DNA of 64,000 nt from Flavihumibacter rivuli (lineage in GTDB: Bacteria; Bacteroidota; Bacteroidia; Chitinophagales; Chitinophagaceae): contig NZ_CP092334.1 in assembly GCF_018595685.2 (NCBI RefSeq), positions 90,001 through 154,000 of the forward strand. Reading direction: 5' to 3'. The position numbers and the translations under genes were made by a program. The notes beneath the pieces are model-generated. The model ran no database searches. It saw only the letters and a program-made list of their open reading frames with translations, and was not told the origin of the DNA. Positions 62,757-64,000 of the stretch are shown here, in pieces; positions within the stretch are counted from its first letter, which is position 1; the number at the start of each line of letters is the position of its first letter.

Positions 62757-63530
62757 ATGAAATTGCTTTCATCGCTCATTACCAGCATTGCTGTATTGGC
62801 CTTCTATTCCGCTTGTAAGCCTCCCGAAAACACCGGAACTAACAAACCGGCAGGCGATAATAGCCAGACATCTCTTGATTGGGATGGTGTTTATACAGGT
62901 GTTTTGCCTTGCGCCGATTGTGAGGGCCTGGAGACCGTGGTCATGTTGAATAAGGACAATACCTATTCCATTCAGCGCCGTTACAAGGGCAAATCAACAG
63001 ATATTGTTTCAAAAACCGGGAAATTCAGCTGGAATAAGGAGGGCGGTAAAGTGATATTGGAAGGGGAGAACCCCGGTACTTTCCAGGTGGGGGAGAATGC
63101 ACTTATCCAGCTGGATATGGATGGAAACAAGATCACCGGTGAGCTGGCCAGTAAATATGTTTTATCAAAGGTTCAACCCGGCATAACAGAAAAGTACTGG
63201 AAGCTGGTGGAAATAAACGGCAAGCCTGTTGTCAAAAATGAGCAGATGCGCCGGGAACCTTTTATCATCCTGAAAGCAGAAGGTAATAAGGTAAATGGCA
63301 ACGGGGGATGCAACAATATCATGGGGACATATGAAATAAAAGAAGGCAATCGCATCAGTTTTGGTAAGATGGCCAGTACCATGATGGCCTGTCCCGATAT
63401 GACCATTGAAGATGCATTCAAAAAAGTCCTGGAATCGGCAGATAATTTTAGCCTCAATGGCGATAAGATGAGCCTGAATAAGGCGCGTATGGCGCCGTTG
63501 GCCCGGTTTGAAGCGGTCTATTTGTATTGA
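62757..63530 (+). CDS. NlpE-like and META (HslJ) domain lipoprotein
   Basis: 257 residues. Lipoprotein signal with Cys20 in FYSACKPPE. The N-terminal NlpE-like domain has the CxxC pair LPCADCEG (residues 51-58), the copper/redox motif seen in NlpE, and the strand pattern YTGVLPC, NTYSIQRRYKG. The second half (about 145-257) is a META/HslJ domain (YWKLVEINGKPVV, VNGNGGCNNIMGTYE, MASTMMACPD). NlpE senses surface contact or lipoprotein stress; META domains are stress-linked. Fusion of the two in one chain recurs in Bacteroidota. Outer-membrane location inferred. Confidence 0.92.
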   Translation: MKLLSSLITSIAVLAFYSACKPPENTGTNKPAGDNSQTSLDWDGVYTGVLPCADCEGLETVVMLNKDNTYSIQRRYKGKSTDIVSKTGKFSWNKEGGKVILEGENPGTFQVGENALIQLDMDGNKITGELASKYVLSKVQPGITEKYWKLVEINGKPVVKNEQMRREPFIILKAEGNKVNGNGGCNNIMGTYEIKEGNRISFGKMASTMMACPDMTIEDAFKKVLESADNFSLNGDKMSLNKARMAPLARFEAVYLY

Positions 63531-63553
63531 GTTTTTCAAAATAGGAAATAGCG

Positions 63554-63583
63554 ATAGCCGGGCATTGGTCCGGCTATTGTTGT
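63554..63583 (+). terminator. terminator after NlpE-META gene
   Basis: ATAGCCGG / CCGGCTAT hairpin then TGTTGTTTT. Confidence 0.7.
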
Positions 63584-63651
63584 TTTGGACTTTTCCATTA
63601 CTGGTAAAAGCTGTTTGTTATTAATCCCTACCTTGAGGGGAAATGATCCTT

Positions 63652-64000
63652 ATGGATAGAATTAAGCGCCTAGTCATTATGTTGCTCATTTTAATAACGG
63701 CTGTCCTTAGTGGTTATTCGCAGGGGACAATAACATCTAAGTATACTCCGGTGGATCCTGAATTGTATGCAGAAATCACTCGGGCTGATAGCCTGATGTT
63801 TGCTGCATTCAATGCCCATGACCTGGATGGACTGATGGCATATTTTGATGAAGGCCTGGAGTTCTTTCATGATAAAGGCGGATTGTCTGATTATCGCCAG
63901 ACAAAAGAGGGGTTTAGTGCCTTATTCAGGAATAACCAGCATACAGGATTGCGCCGGGACCTGGTTGTTGGAACGATGGAGGTTTATCCCATCAATAATT
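63652..64000 (+). CDS. NTF2-like (DUF4440-type) secreted protein, 5' part
   Basis: The gene runs off the window end. Reading from the ATG at 63652 (an ATG at 63643 is also in frame, close to GAGGGG). The N-terminus is a signal peptide (IKRLVIMLLILITAVLSGYSQ), then LYAEITRADSLMFAAFNAHDLDGLMAYFDEGLEFFHDKGG, here split as LYAEITRADSLMFAAFNAH and DLDGLMAYFDEGLEFFHDKG. That is the cone-shaped NTF2/SnoaL-like fold's first helices. About 116 residues are seen. The function is unknown. Confidence 0.8.
   Translation, partial: MDRIKRLVIMLLILITAVLSGYSQGTITSKYTPVDPELYAEITRADSLMFAAFNAHDLDGLMAYFDEGLEFFHDKGGLSDYRQTKEGFSALFRNNQHTGLRRDLVVGTMEVYPINN

Overview
The window is a chromosomal segment of a Bacteroidota bacterium, most likely order Chitinophagales, family Chitinophagaceae. 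The evidence is promoters of the TTG / TAnnTTTG type, few Shine-Dalgarno sites, an unusual small RNA polymerase omega subunit, BamD next to omega and coaBC, DUF4835, DUF4296, DUF4954 and DUF4403 proteins, a Gly-rich RRM protein, head-GIN proteins, and a TonB-dependent receptor under a TPP riboswitch. Genus-level placement is not possible from sequence alone. Most of the window is housekeeping DNA with a small accessory signalling island.

Layout. 1-1243: end of an rRNA operon (3' part of 23S, 5S, terminator). 1360-5287: a lipoprotein, a DJ-1/PfpI protein, a lipid-kinase-like protein, an RRM RNA-binding protein, and the ribosomal operon rpsF-rpsR-rplI. 5626-10169: htpG, then recJ and a polyprenyl diphosphate synthase. 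10378-15870: an OmpA/TSP3 outer-membrane protein, then bamD-rpoZ-coaBC-DUF4835-DUF4296, which links envelope assembly, transcription and CoA synthesis. 15924-18047: the two subunits of a 3-oxoacid CoA-transferase with a terpenoid-synthase-like gene between them.

18054-23317: signalling island. Two neighbouring modules each contain a seven-helix membrane protein, a short one-helix histidine kinase of the HisKA_3 type and a NarL-type response regulator. The membrane-protein and kinase genes abut or overlap. The first module also has a small soluble protein of unknown function. The AT-rich intergenic region between the modules is full of CGTAA/TTACG motifs and a palindrome. This is the best candidate here for an undescribed system: a split 7-TM receptor kinase.

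23412-31647: ispH, a secreted GH13 enzyme, an HtrA protease, a LuxC-type reductase divergent from a 2[4Fe-4S] ferredoxin, a possible attenuator-like structured RNA, and ddl with PASTA and rhodanese genes. 31749-34302: a TonB-dependent receptor preceded by a TPP riboswitch, predicted to import thiamine. 34374-38452: tandem head-GIN proteins, initiator tRNA, era and der. 38481-41031: an alanine-heptad lipoprotein and a large surface protein.

41103-51859: DUF4954 beta-helix protein, glmS, mgtE, a SET-domain protein, and the operon namZ-like/DUF1343, fmt, bestrophin, DUF4403. 52143-64000: SlyD-type FKBP, CPBP protease, pepT, SPFH protein, a TolQ/TolR (ExbB/ExbD) pair, prmC, two tandem DUF3857/transglutaminase-like proteins (one with a full Cys-His-Asp triad, one apparently without), an NlpE-META lipoprotein and a truncated NTF2-like protein. 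Coordinates for promoters and terminators come from eye inspection.
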